From positions 149,326-213,325 of the forward strand of contig NZ_JAEUAT010000011.1 in NCBI RefSeq assembly GCF_019511525.1: 64,000 bases of DNA, in the 5' to 3' direction. A program made the position numbers and the translations under genes. Shown here piece after piece: positions 57,132 through 64,000 of this stretch. The stretch comes from Rhizobium cauense (GTDB taxonomy: Bacteria; Pseudomonadota; Alphaproteobacteria; Rhizobiales; Rhizobiaceae). The notes under the pieces were generated by a model. That model worked only from the letters and a program-made list of their open reading frames with translations, did not search any database and was not told the DNA's origin. Every line of letters starts with the position of its first letter. Within the stretch, counting starts at the first letter, position 1.

Positions 57132-57306
57132 CGAACCACCCCCGTAGCTGCAGAAATCTGCGACATGCCGCGCCCCACCATGAACTGACAACTCTTCAGG
57201 CACGGTCTCCGCACTGCGCCTTTGTATCGAAACTAGGAAGTCAAACTTGCGCGAAGATGAAGGGGCGCAGCCGAATGAAGAAGCCGGCAGCGCACCTCGC
57301 GGTTTG

Positions 57307-58272
57307 TCACTGCAGAAGGATCAGGACCTTGCTCGCGGCCGTGTTGAGGATCGAGATTGTTTGAACGCCCATCTGCTGCTGCGTCTGCAGTGCCTTCTGG
57401 CGGGCCGAAGCTTCGTCCATATCGGTATCGACCAGAGCGCCGACACCCTTGTCGATCAGATCCGACATATCGGCGGTGTAGTCGATCCGGTCGTTGATAC
57501 GGGCACTCATGATGCCGAGGCCTGCCGCCGTTGTCGTCAAGGTCGTGAGCAGCTTGTCGACGACGGAGAGCATATCGGTGATCTGCGCCGGCGTGGTGGT
57601 GGCATCCAGCTTGATCTCGTTTCCGGCAGCCGGCACAGTCGATCCGGCGGAAAGCAGGTAGTAGTTGCGGGCCGTCGATGTGCCATCCGGGTTCAGGGTG
57701 TTGGCATCGACCGCTTTCGTCAGCAAGCCGCGGCCAGCATCGGCCGTATCGATCATCACGGTTTGATCTGCGGGATAGCTGATCGTCTGCGCCTGGTATT
57801 CGCCATTGGTCCCGCGTGTGAAGCCGCCAATCGCGCTTCGGGAGGTCGGCAAGGTCGCATCCCGGTTGAGCAACCAGTTTTCGCCGGCAATGTTGGTCGA
57901 CTGCACCGTTGTTTGGAGCTGGTTTTTCAGCTCGGTCAGCGTGGTGTTGAGCTTCTCCTTGTCGACGCCAACTTCTTGGGCGGATACGAGGGTCGCGCGA
58001 ATTTCGCCAAGCTGATCGATAAGACCTTCCATCGCCGTGTAGGCGGTATCGACCTTTGAGGCACCGACGCCCAGAGCGTCGTGGATGTTCTGCAGCGAAC
58101 TGCTGTCGGAGCGCAATACACTGGCAAAAGACCAATAGGTCGCATCGTCCGCGGCGGTTTCGACGCGATACCCCGACGACACCTGTTGCTGCGCCGTCGC
58201 AACTTCCTTGTTGATGATGCGCAATGCTGCGAGGGCATTTACCTGTCCGGCACTCGTGATTTTATAGGTCAT
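57307..58272 (-). CDS. flaC: Flagellin (FlaC-type, divergent paralogue)
   Basis: 321 residues from ATG 58272. Flagellin D0/D1 ends are present (N: NKEVATAQQQVSSGYRVETAADDATYWSFASVLRSD; C: GVGALVDTDMDEASARQKALQTQQQMGVQTISILNTAASKVLILLQ). It is clearly more divergent than the other three copies and does not share their upstream block well. Probably a minor filament subunit. Named by analogy to the flaA-B-D-C order in S. meliloti. Confidence 0.85.
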   Translation of the reverse strand: MTYKITSAGQVNALAALRIINKEVATAQQQVSSGYRVETAADDATYWSFASVLRSDSSSLQNIHDALGVGASKVDTAYTAMEGLIDQLGEIRATLVSAQEVGVDKEKLNTTLTELKNQLQTTVQSTNIAGENWLLNRDATLPTSRSAIGGFTRGTNGEYQAQTISYPADQTVMIDTADAGRGLLTKAVDANTLNPDGTSTARNYYLLSAGSTVPAAGNEIKLDATTTPAQITDMLSVVDKLLTTLTTTAAGLGIMSARINDRIDYTADMSDLIDKGVGALVDTDMDEASARQKALQTQQQMGVQTISILNTAASKVLILLQ

Positions 58273-58470
58273 TTTCGGGCTCTGGCGTAGGGAAAGAGGC
58301 AGGCCGGCAGCCGGCGGCGACTGGCTTGGCATCATGCCGCCGGCTGTCATTCAGCCGGCTTGTCGCGAAAACAAATCAATTGTGAACAGAAGGTAACCAA
58401 GGCTTGCGGGTGGCGCAAGGGCCCGCCGCTCACCGGCGCAAGCCTCGCGCAATCTTGATTTTCGCTTCAA

Positions 58471-58506
58471 AAACAAAAAGAAAGCTGCACCCGAGGGTGC
58501 AGCTTT
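58471..58506 (-). terminator. Terminator of flaD
   Basis: 11-bp stem AAAGCTGCACC (58481-58491) / GGTGCAGCTTT (58496-58506), loop CGAG, followed on the minus strand by CTTTTTGTTTTTG. Confidence 0.88.
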
Positions 58507-58535
58507 CGCTAGCCGTAGAGACGGCCAAGAACGTC

Positions 58536-59444
58536 TTAGTTCTGGAACAGGGTAAGGATGTTTTGCGCGCTGGAGTTCGCAATCGACAGCGACTGAATGG
58601 CCAATTGCTGTTGTGTCTGCAACGCCGTCAGCTTGCTCGATTCTTCTTCCATGTCCGCGTCGACCAGGCGGCCGACACCGGAGTCGATTGAATCGCTCAG
58701 GTTGGACACGAAGCTTTCCTGAAGATCGATGCGCGTCGAGATGGATCCGAGCTGGGACGCCGCCTTCGTAAGGGAGTTGAGGCCATCCTCAACGGACGTC
58801 AGAGCGAGGTTGATTTCGCCTGAGTCGAAGGCTGTGATGTCCATAGCGAAGATCGAGCCGATCGTGCCGTTGCTCGTGCCTATGATGCCGGTCGCGGTAT
58901 CGATAGCACCCGTGGCCGTGACGCCGAAGAGAACGTTGCCTTGCGAGCCGTCGTCCAGCGTATATTCGGTCGTCTGCACGGAGACCTGACCGTTTGTATC
59001 GCGAACGAAGGAAGAAACGACGCTCTTTGTGGTGTTGCCCGCAACCCAGTTCTCGCCGGAGAAAGACGCCGACTGCGCAACGCTCAGCAGCTGCTGCTGG
59101 AGTTGGGAGATCTCGTCCTGGATCTTCGTCTTGTCGACGCCCTTTTCGGTTGCAGCGACGAGCTTCGCCTTGATCTCGGAGACGATGTCGATCGCGGAAT
59201 CCATTGCCGAGTAAGCCGTGTCGACCTTGGCAGCACCGAGGCCGAGGGCGTCCGAGACAGCGGAAAGCGCCTTGTTGTCGGAACGCATGGTCGTTGCAAT
59301 CGACCAATAGGCAGCGTTGTCCTTGGCCTCCGCGACGCGATAGCCCGAGGACACACGATTCTGCGTGTCTTCCAGGTTACCACTGATGCTGCGCAGGGTC
59401 TGGAGAGCGGACATCGCCGCGACGTTCGTCAAAATACTGGTCAT
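58536..59444 (-). CDS. flaD: Flagellin (FlaD-type)
   Basis: 302 residues from ATG 59444. N-terminal D0/D1 LQTLRSISGNLEDTQNRVSSGYRVAEAKDNAAYWSIATTM and C-terminal GVGRLVDADMEEESSKLTALQTQQQLAIQSLSIANSSAQNILTLFQN. The centre (about residues 150-220) differs fully from flaA/flaB. It carries the shared flagellin upstream block (59475-59525) and a CtrA-type box at 59588-59602. Confidence 0.9.
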   Translation of the reverse strand: MTSILTNVAAMSALQTLRSISGNLEDTQNRVSSGYRVAEAKDNAAYWSIATTMRSDNKALSAVSDALGLGAAKVDTAYSAMDSAIDIVSEIKAKLVAATEKGVDKTKIQDEISQLQQQLLSVAQSASFSGENWVAGNTTKSVVSSFVRDTNGQVSVQTTEYTLDDGSQGNVLFGVTATGAIDTATGIIGTSNGTIGSIFAMDITAFDSGEINLALTSVEDGLNSLTKAASQLGSISTRIDLQESFVSNLSDSIDSGVGRLVDADMEEESSKLTALQTQQQLAIQSLSIANSSAQNILTLFQN

Positions 59445-59474
59445 GAAAATTTCGCCCCTTACTGGCAAATATCG

Positions 59475-59525
59475 AAAAGGGACATTCCGGTCCGCCACCG
59501 GGAACGGCAATCAGCGTCATGCCTG
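59475..59525 (-). promoter_or_regulatory. Conserved flagellin promoter/leader element of flaD
   Basis: Two blocks shared with flaB (and more loosely flaA). The leader block AAAAGGGACATTCCGG occupies 59475-59490. The promoter-like block occupies 59497-59525, matching the flaB copy at 27 of 29 positions. The second block begins 53 bp upstream of the ATG. Confidence 0.6.
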
Positions 59526-59587
59526 CTAACCGCCTCTTAAGGTTGGTTAACATACCGTTTCGTTGACGGCAGAAAACACGAGTTTGG

Positions 59588-59602
59588 TTAACGAGGAGTT
59601 AA
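59588..59602. promoter_or_regulatory. CtrA-type box upstream of flaD
   Basis: TTAA (59588-59591), seven bases CGAGGAG, TTAA (59599-59602) followed by C. It lies 144-158 bp before the flaD ATG, between the flaB terminator and flaD. A second TTAA pair with six-base spacing sits at 59537-59550. Confidence 0.55.
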
Positions 59603-59610
59603 CGAACAAT

Positions 59611-59640
59611 AAAAAAGCCGCTCTCGAGCGAGAGCGGCTT
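59611..59640 (-). terminator. Terminator of flaB
   Basis: 11-bp stem AAGCCGCTCTC (59615-59625) / GAGAGCGGCTT (59630-59640), loop GAGC, followed on the minus strand by TTTTATTG. A second stem (59648-59667) lies between it and the flaB stop. Confidence 0.88.
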
Positions 59641-59698
59641 CCTGATGGCCGCCGGAAGACCGGCGGCTGTTTTTCCAGAACCCTTGCGGTTCCCGCTA

Positions 59699-60592
59699 TT
59701 AGCTCCGGAACAGCGAGAGGATGTTCTGCGACGAGGAGTTTGCAATCGACAGCGACTGGATCGCCAGCTGCTGCTGCGTCTGCAGGGCGCTGAGCTTGGA
59801 AGATTCTTCTTCCATGTCAGCGTCAACGAGGCGGCCGACGCCGGAGTCGATCGCGTCGCTCAGCGAGGACACGAAGTTGGACTGCAGGTCGATGCGGGTC
59901 GAGATCGAGCCGAGCTTCGAGCCCAGTGCCGTCATCTTGGTCAGAGCGGTTTCGACGTCCGTCAGCAAGTTGTCGATGTCGCCCTTGGTGCTGGAGCTGG
60001 TGATCGTGAAGCCGACGATCGAGGAGGTCGAAGCCGTGCCGTTCGCGCCGAGGATACCGTCGGTACCGGTGTCGTCGAGCAGCAGGTCGTCAGCGGTGGA
60101 GTCGTATGCCGTGGTGTTGACAGAGATCCCGCCTGCGGCGTCGCGAACGAACGAGGAGACGACGCTCATGGTCGTGCCGATCGTGTTCTTGACCCAGTTC
60201 TGGCCGTTGAACGAAGCAGAGCTTGCGACGCTCTCGAGCTGGTCCTGCAGCTGAGTGATTTCGTCCTGGATCTTGCCCTTGTCGACGCCTTCTTCGGTCG
60301 CGGCAACGAGCTTGGCCTTGATCTGCGAAACGACGTCGATGGCGCTTTCAACAGCGGTATAGGCTGTGTCAACCTTGGCGGCACCCATGCCGAGTGCGTC
60401 GGATACGGCCGAGAGAGCGCCGTTGTCGGACTTCATCGTGGTGGCGATCGACCAGTAGGCAGCGTTGTCAGCTGCCTTTTCCACGCGCAGACCAGAGGAA
60501 ACGCGGTTCTGGGTATCAGACAGGTTGCTGTTGACGTTCCGCAGCGTCTGGAGAGCTGCCATTGCGGAGTTGTTGGTCAGAATGCTTGTCAT
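59699..60592 (-). CDS. flaB: Flagellin (FlaB-type)
   Basis: 297 residues from ATG 60592. D0/D1 ends LQTLRNVNSNLSDTQNRVSSGLRVEKAADNAAYWSIATTMKSD and GVGRLVDADMEEESSKLSALQTQQQLAIQSLSIANSSSQNILSLFRS. It is colinear with flaA without indels, and I count only about 19-20 amino-acid differences over 297 residues. DNA identity is nearly complete over the 3' ~230 bp. Own promoter block at 60623-60671 and CtrA-type box at 60798-60812. Confidence 0.92.
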   Translation of the reverse strand: MTSILTNNSAMAALQTLRNVNSNLSDTQNRVSSGLRVEKAADNAAYWSIATTMKSDNGALSAVSDALGMGAAKVDTAYTAVESAIDVVSQIKAKLVAATEEGVDKGKIQDEITQLQDQLESVASSASFNGQNWVKNTIGTTMSVVSSFVRDAAGGISVNTTAYDSTADDLLLDDTGTDGILGANGTASTSSIVGFTITSSSTKGDIDNLLTDVETALTKMTALGSKLGSISTRIDLQSNFVSSLSDAIDSGVGRLVDADMEEESSKLSALQTQQQLAIQSLSIANSSSQNILSLFRS

Positions 60593-60622
60593 GATTAGTG
60601 CCCCTTGTTCGGCGATGTGTAG

Positions 60623-60671
60623 AAAGGGACATCCGGATTTTGACCGGGAACGGCGGTCAGCGTCATGCCTG
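60623..60671 (-). promoter_or_regulatory. Conserved flagellin promoter/leader element of flaB
   Basis: Leader block AAAGGGACATCCGG at 60623-60636 and promoter-like block at 60643-60671 (27 of 29 positions shared with flaD), starting 51 bp upstream of the ATG. Confidence 0.6.
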
Positions 60672-60797
60672 TTGACGATTCTTTATTCGGTCAACTCACC
60701 GTTTCGATGGGCACATAAGACCCCAACATAGTTAAGAAACACTGAACCGAATTAAGAAAATTGCTAAAAGAATCCGTTACTTAGGTGTTAACGTTCA

Positions 60798-60812
60798 TTA
60801 ACTGCGTGTTAA
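60798..60812. promoter_or_regulatory. CtrA-type box upstream of flaB
   Basis: TTAA (60798-60801), seven bases CTGCGTG, TTAA (60809-60812) followed by C. A third TTAA at 60788-60791 has six-base spacing to the first. It lies just before the flaA terminator and about 206-220 bp upstream of the flaB ATG. Confidence 0.5.
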
Positions 60813-60813
60813 C

Positions 60814-60844
60814 GAAAATGCGGCCGGGGGATGCCCGGCCGCAT
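60814..60844 (-). terminator. Terminator of flaA
   Basis: 11-bp stem ATGCGGCCGGG (60818-60828) / CCCGGCCGCAT (60834-60844), loop GGATG, followed on the minus strand by TTTTCG; 32 bp past the flaA stop. Confidence 0.88.
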
Positions 60845-60876
60845 AAAGTTTCGATTGTCCAGACCTTCGCCGGCTA

Positions 60877-61770
60877 TTAGCCGCGGAACAGCGAGAGGAT
60901 GTTCTGCGACGAGGAGTTTGCAATCGACAGCGACTGGATCGCCAGCTGCTGCTGCGTTTGCAGGGCGCTGAGCTTGGAAGATTCTTCTTCCATGTCAGCG
61001 TCAACGAGGCGGCCGACGCCGGAGTCGATCGCGTCGCTCAGCGAGGACACGAAGTTGGACTGCAGGTCGATGCGGGTCGAGATCGAGCCGAGCTTCGAGC
61101 CCAGTGCCGTCATCTTGCCCAGAGCGGTTTCGACGTCCGTCAGCAGGTTGTCGATGTCGCCCTTGGTGGTGGAGCTGCTGATCGTGAAGCCGACGATCGA
61201 GGAGGTCGAAGCCGTGCCGTTCGCGCCGAGGATACCGTCGGTGCCGGTGTCGTCGAGCAGCAGGTCGTCAGCGCCAGAAGTGTAAGCGGTGGTGTTGACC
61301 GATACGCCGCCAGAGGAGTCACGAACGAACGAGGAGACGACGCTCATGGTCGTGCCGATCGTGTTCTGGACCCAGTTCTGGCCGTTGAACGAAGCAGAGC
61401 TTGCGATGCTCTCGAGCTGGTCCTGCAGCTGAGTGATTTCGTCCTGGATCTTGCCCTTGTCGACGCCTTCTTCGGTCGCGGCAACGAGCTTGGCCTTGAT
61501 CTGCGTGACGACGTCGATGGAGCTTTCAACAGCGGTATAAGCTGTGTCAACCTTGGCGGCACCCATGCCGAGTGCGTCGGATACGGCCGAGAGAGCGCTG
61601 TTGTCGGACTTCATCGTGGTGGCGATCGACCAGTAGGCAGCGTTGTCAGATGCCTTTTCCACGCGCAGACCAGAGGAAACATGGTTCTGCGTCTTGGACA
61701 GGTTGCTATTGACATTCCGCAGCGTCTGGAGAGCTGCCATTGCGGAGTTGTTGGTGTTAATGCTTGTCAT
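60877..61770 (-). CDS. flaA: Flagellin (FlaA-type, principal)
   Basis: 297 residues from ATG 61770 (MTSINTNNSAMAALQ...); an upstream in-frame ATG at 61782 would add four residues. Same D0/D1 ends as flaB, ending SQNILSLFRG. Central domain residues about 150-210 are short, with Ser/Thr-rich surface stretches (SSGGVSVNTTAYTSGADD, ASTSSIVGFTISSSTTK) that could be glycosylated. First gene of the flagellin array, divergent from the OGT-like gene. Confidence 0.93.
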   Translation of the reverse strand: MTSINTNNSAMAALQTLRNVNSNLSKTQNHVSSGLRVEKASDNAAYWSIATTMKSDNSALSAVSDALGMGAAKVDTAYTAVESSIDVVTQIKAKLVAATEEGVDKGKIQDEITQLQDQLESIASSASFNGQNWVQNTIGTTMSVVSSFVRDSSGGVSVNTTAYTSGADDLLLDDTGTDGILGANGTASTSSIVGFTISSSTTKGDIDNLLTDVETALGKMTALGSKLGSISTRIDLQSNFVSSLSDAIDSGVGRLVDADMEEESSKLSALQTQQQLAIQSLSIANSSSQNILSLFRG

Positions 61771-62106
61771 GGTTGTCCCCAAAAACTAGATACAAAGGAG
61801 GACATTACCGGACTTTATACCGGTGATGACGGAACAGCCTCATGCCCCTCGGCCCGTTTTCCTCGGAACCAAACCCGTCATGTGAGGAGGAATGTCGCAG
61901 CCAATGTTTGAGAACTCCTTAACGTCGATCGCGGCCTAAAGGGGAAGCATTTCAATGGTTAACAGCCGATTGCTTTCTCAGCGACACCTGTTTCGAGCAA
62001 GGTTCATCGGGCAATCTGGAAGATGCGAAGCTGCGTTTACGCCATAAGTCCACCCCATGGGCGAGGCGACAGATGCACGCAAGCGCAGCATTGCCACGAT
62101 TTCCGC
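61771..62106. promoter_or_regulatory. Divergent control region between flaA and the OGT-like gene
   Basis: 336 bp without a gene. The flaA-side element at 61794-61847 has AAAGGAGGACATTACCGG (61794-61811) and a looser copy of the shared promoter block beginning 49 bp from the ATG (61819-61847). Single TTAAC half-sites occur near 61918 and 61959 but not a full TTAA-N7-TTAA box. The rightward gene's promoter must lie between about 61960 and 62090; I see no clear consensus there. Confidence 0.5.
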
Positions 62107-64000
62107 ATGGAGTTGGTCTTGAACAGCAAAGTTTCGTTCGCTACCGCATCAAAAGACTACCAGAACGGCCGCTATCTCCAGTCCCTGACAACGCTGAACA
62201 CGTTGCTGGACGAACAGAAGGACGGGAAGACATACGCGCTGCTCGGCAAGAACCTCCTGCAATTGGGAATGAAGGCCGACGCGGCTCTCGCCTTCGCTCT
62301 TGCCGGGGATATGGACGGAAAGGCGGGCCTCGAACATCTGCGTCGCGCCGCCATGCTGCACTTCGAGTGCGGAAACGAAGAGGACGCCCATTTGCTGGCC
62401 CTGCGGCTGGTGGCACGGCTCCCCCAGGACGCCGACATCGCTTACATTCTTGCTTCGATCTATCTGAAGCGCGGCCGTATGGACCTGCTCAGTCCTTTCA
62501 GAAAGGTCCTCGGCGAAAGCAACAATCCGGATCACGTTCGGCTTTCGGTATATTTGCTGACCAATGATCCCCATGACAGAAGCGCCGACGCGCTCATCCG
62601 CACCCTCTTCAGGCGCTTCCCGGATATCCTGGCCCTGCGCCTGTTGTACCTGCTCCTGGTCCGCGAGACCTGTGATTTCGAAGCAACCGATAAGGGACAG
62701 CCGGCGATCGACGCATTGATCGCTCAGGGCGATCTATCGCTCTTCAAGCACGAAAGCGCATTCTACAATCTCCAATGGTGCAGGGACGAGGCGCTGAACA
62801 AACTGGCGACTGCGGGCACCACCGAGATCAGCGAAGAAGCTCGACGCGACCGGCGCACGCGCCCTCACGAATGGGCGCGCAAGGTGCGCATCGGGTATCT
62901 GTCCTCGGATTTCTGGGATGGCCACGCAACGATGAAGCTCCTGGGGCGCGTTCTCGAATTACATGATCGCGAACGGTTCGACATAACCCTCTATTGCCAC
63001 ACCCAGGCTGACCACCTCAAACGCAACAACACCGACCGCTCCATCTGGGGAAAGATCGTAGAGGTGGGCGGAATGTCCAACGACGAAATTGCCGGCCTGG
63101 TACGGAACCATGGCATCGACATCTTTGTCGATCTCAAAGGCCCGACCAAGTACAGCCGCTACGATGTGCTCAACCACGACGCCGCACCGCTTCACGTTTC
63201 CTGGCTGGGTTTCCCGGGAAGCACGATCAACACCGACATCGATTACGTGATCGGTGATCCATATGTGCTGCCCGACGTCGCCAAGCCGCACTATCACGAG
63301 AAATTCGCGCGGCTGCCGGAGACTTATCAGCCGAACGACCCTGTTCACAGGCCGCGCCCGATGCCTGTGACGCGCAGCCAGCTCGGGCTGCCGGAAGAAA
63401 AGTTCATCTTTGCCTCGTTTAACGCGAACCGCAAAATCACCTCTGCCGTCGTCGACATCTGGTGCAGCATTCTGAAGCGGGCACCGGACGCAGTATTGTG
63501 GCTGATGACAACATCCGCGAAAAGCCAAGAAAATCTTGCTCTGCGCTTCCGTAAGCGCGGCATCGCCGCCAATCGCGTGATCTTCTGCCAGTACGGCAAG
63601 TACGACAGCCATATAAGCAGGCTTGCGGTTGCCGACCTCGCGCTCGACACATGGCCATACAACGGCCACACGACCTCCTCGGAAGAGCTCTGGGCCGGTC
63701 TTCCTGTGCTCACACTGAAGGGCAAGAACTTCGCCTCCCGCGTCAGCGAGAGCCTTCTCAACGCAACCGGTCTACCCGAACTGGTGGCGGCCGACGAGGC
63801 ATCTTATGAAGACATGGCCGTCGAACTCGCCACAAACCCAGGACGGATGGCCGAATTCAAGCAGCGGCTCAGGGAGAATGCTCGCATCATGCCGCTCTTC
63901 GATGCCGAGCGGTTCACGCTGCATCTGGAGAAGGCATACGAGATGATGGTCGAGCGTGCGAAGCTTGGGCTCGAGCCAGATCACCTCGACGTTCCCACCC
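62107..64000 (+). CDS. SPINDLY/O-GlcNAc-transferase-like protein (3' end outside window)
   Basis: At least 631 codons with no stop before the window end. ATG 62107 is used here; TTG 62119 has a GGAG ribosome site at better spacing and may be the real start. No signal peptide or membrane helix, so cytosolic. Residues ~1-250 are helical and TPR-like (YQNGRYLQSLTTLNTLLDEQ, TYALLGKNLLQLGMKADAALAFALAG). A GT41 catalytic region starts at about residue 260 (VRIGYLSSDFWDGHATM). It includes VSWLGFPGSTINTDIDYVIGDPYVLP (~365), FASFNANRKITS (~436) and DTWPYNGHTTSSEELWAGLPVLTLKG (~515), the last being the nucleotide-sugar site (the usual Asp is Glu here). Divergent from flaA, hence a candidate flagellin glycosyltransferase. 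Confidence 0.85.
   Translation, partial: MELVLNSKVSFATASKDYQNGRYLQSLTTLNTLLDEQKDGKTYALLGKNLLQLGMKADAALAFALAGDMDGKAGLEHLRRAAMLHFECGNEEDAHLLALRLVARLPQDADIAYILASIYLKRGRMDLLSPFRKVLGESNNPDHVRLSVYLLTNDPHDRSADALIRTLFRRFPDILALRLLYLLLVRETCDFEATDKGQPAIDALIAQGDLSLFKHESAFYNLQWCRDEALNKLATAGTTEISEEARRDRRTRPHEWARKVRIGYLSSDFWDGHATMKLLGRVLELHDRERFDITLYCHTQADHLKRNNTDRSIWGKIVEVGGMSNDEIAGLVRNHGIDIFVDLKGPTKYSRYDVLNHDAAPLHVSWLGFPGSTINTDIDYVIGDPYVLPDVAKPHYHEKFARLPETYQPNDPVHRPRPMPVTRSQLGLPEEKFIFASFNANRKITSAVVDIWCSILKRAPDAVLWLMTTSAKSQENLALRFRKRGIAANRVIFCQYGKYDSHISRLAVADLALDTWPYNGHTTSSEELWAGLPVLTLKGKNFASRVSESLLNATGLPELVAADEASYEDMAVELATNPGRMAEFKQRLRENARIMPLFDAERFTLHLEKAYEMMVERAKLGLEPDHLDVPT

Noticed and set aside
57233..58135. 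300-codon minus-strand frame overlapping flaC
   Set aside because: flaC in another frame of the same strand has clear flagellin ends; this frame is Arg/Asp/His-rich shadow.
62023..62106. Upstream in-frame ATG at 62023 for the OGT-like gene
   Set aside because: The added residues are Cys/His/Arg-rich and unlike the rest; the ribosome-site evidence favours 62107 or 62119.
62959..63669. 236-codon minus-strand frame inside the OGT-like gene
   Set aside because: The plus strand reads a continuous GT41 domain here; the minus frame is a shadow.

Overview
The window is a GC-rich alphaproteobacterial chromosome segment. Gene content and order closely match the Sinorhizobium/Ensifer chromosome as I know it from S. 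meliloti: cbrA - acsA2 - potFGHI - aceA - chemoreceptors - a putrescine pair - zwf/pgl/edd - aglEFGAK/aglR - folD - flagellar late cluster - four flagellins. The species cannot be fixed from sequence reading alone. I saw no tRNA, rRNA, CRISPR array, insertion sequence or prophage. The whole window reads as vertically inherited core chromosome.

Layout. (1) 1-14.7 kb, regulation and carbon/polyamine use. The 3' part of a CbrA-like PAS histidine kinase is followed by acetoacetyl-CoA synthetase (acsA2), an AsmA-family envelope protein, a putrescine-type ABC transporter operon (potF-G-H-I, minus strand), an ScfR-type XRE regulator divergent from isocitrate lyase (aceA), a small conserved-looking protein and a LysR regulator. 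(2) 14.7-20 kb: two methyl-accepting chemotaxis proteins, one with a very large periplasmic domain, plus two very small ORFs. (3) 20-28.3 kb: an HI0933-type flavoprotein, a puuA/puuB-like pair (gamma-glutamyl-putrescine route, matching the pot transporter), and the Entner-Doudoroff genes zwf-pgl-edd ending in an 18-bp-stem terminator. (4) 28.4-36.8 kb: a PilZ-like protein and the alpha-glucoside utilisation operon aglE-F-G-A-K with divergent LacI-type regulator aglR and two matching operators. (5) 36.8-40.4 kb: folD, a kinase-less Wzz/ExoP-like protein and a WecG/TagA-type glycosyltransferase. (6) 40.6-57.1 kb: a long minus-strand flagellar block (FliH-like, motB, motC, fliK, lytic transglycosylase, rem, flgE, flgK, flgL, flaF, flbT, flgD, fliQ, flhA, fliR, FliJ-like, FlgJ-like rod binder, FlgN-like, membrane-anchored protein). 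(7) 57.3-61.8 kb: four tandem flagellin genes, each with its own leader. (8) 62.1 kb to the end: a divergent SPINDLY/O-GlcNAc-transferase-like gene running off the window.

The most interesting signals are regulatory and modificational. Three full TTAA-N7-TTAA (CtrA-type) boxes lie upstream of rem, flaB and flaD, in the same window as cbrA, whose homologue feeds the CtrA pathway. A cluster of TTTACAAA boxes sits between the ScfR regulator and aceA. A shared upstream/leader element occurs at three flagellin genes. Two flagellin genes are nearly identical over long stretches (gene conversion). A cytosolic OGT-like glycosyltransferase is placed directly next to the flagellins, which makes it a candidate flagellin-modifying enzyme.
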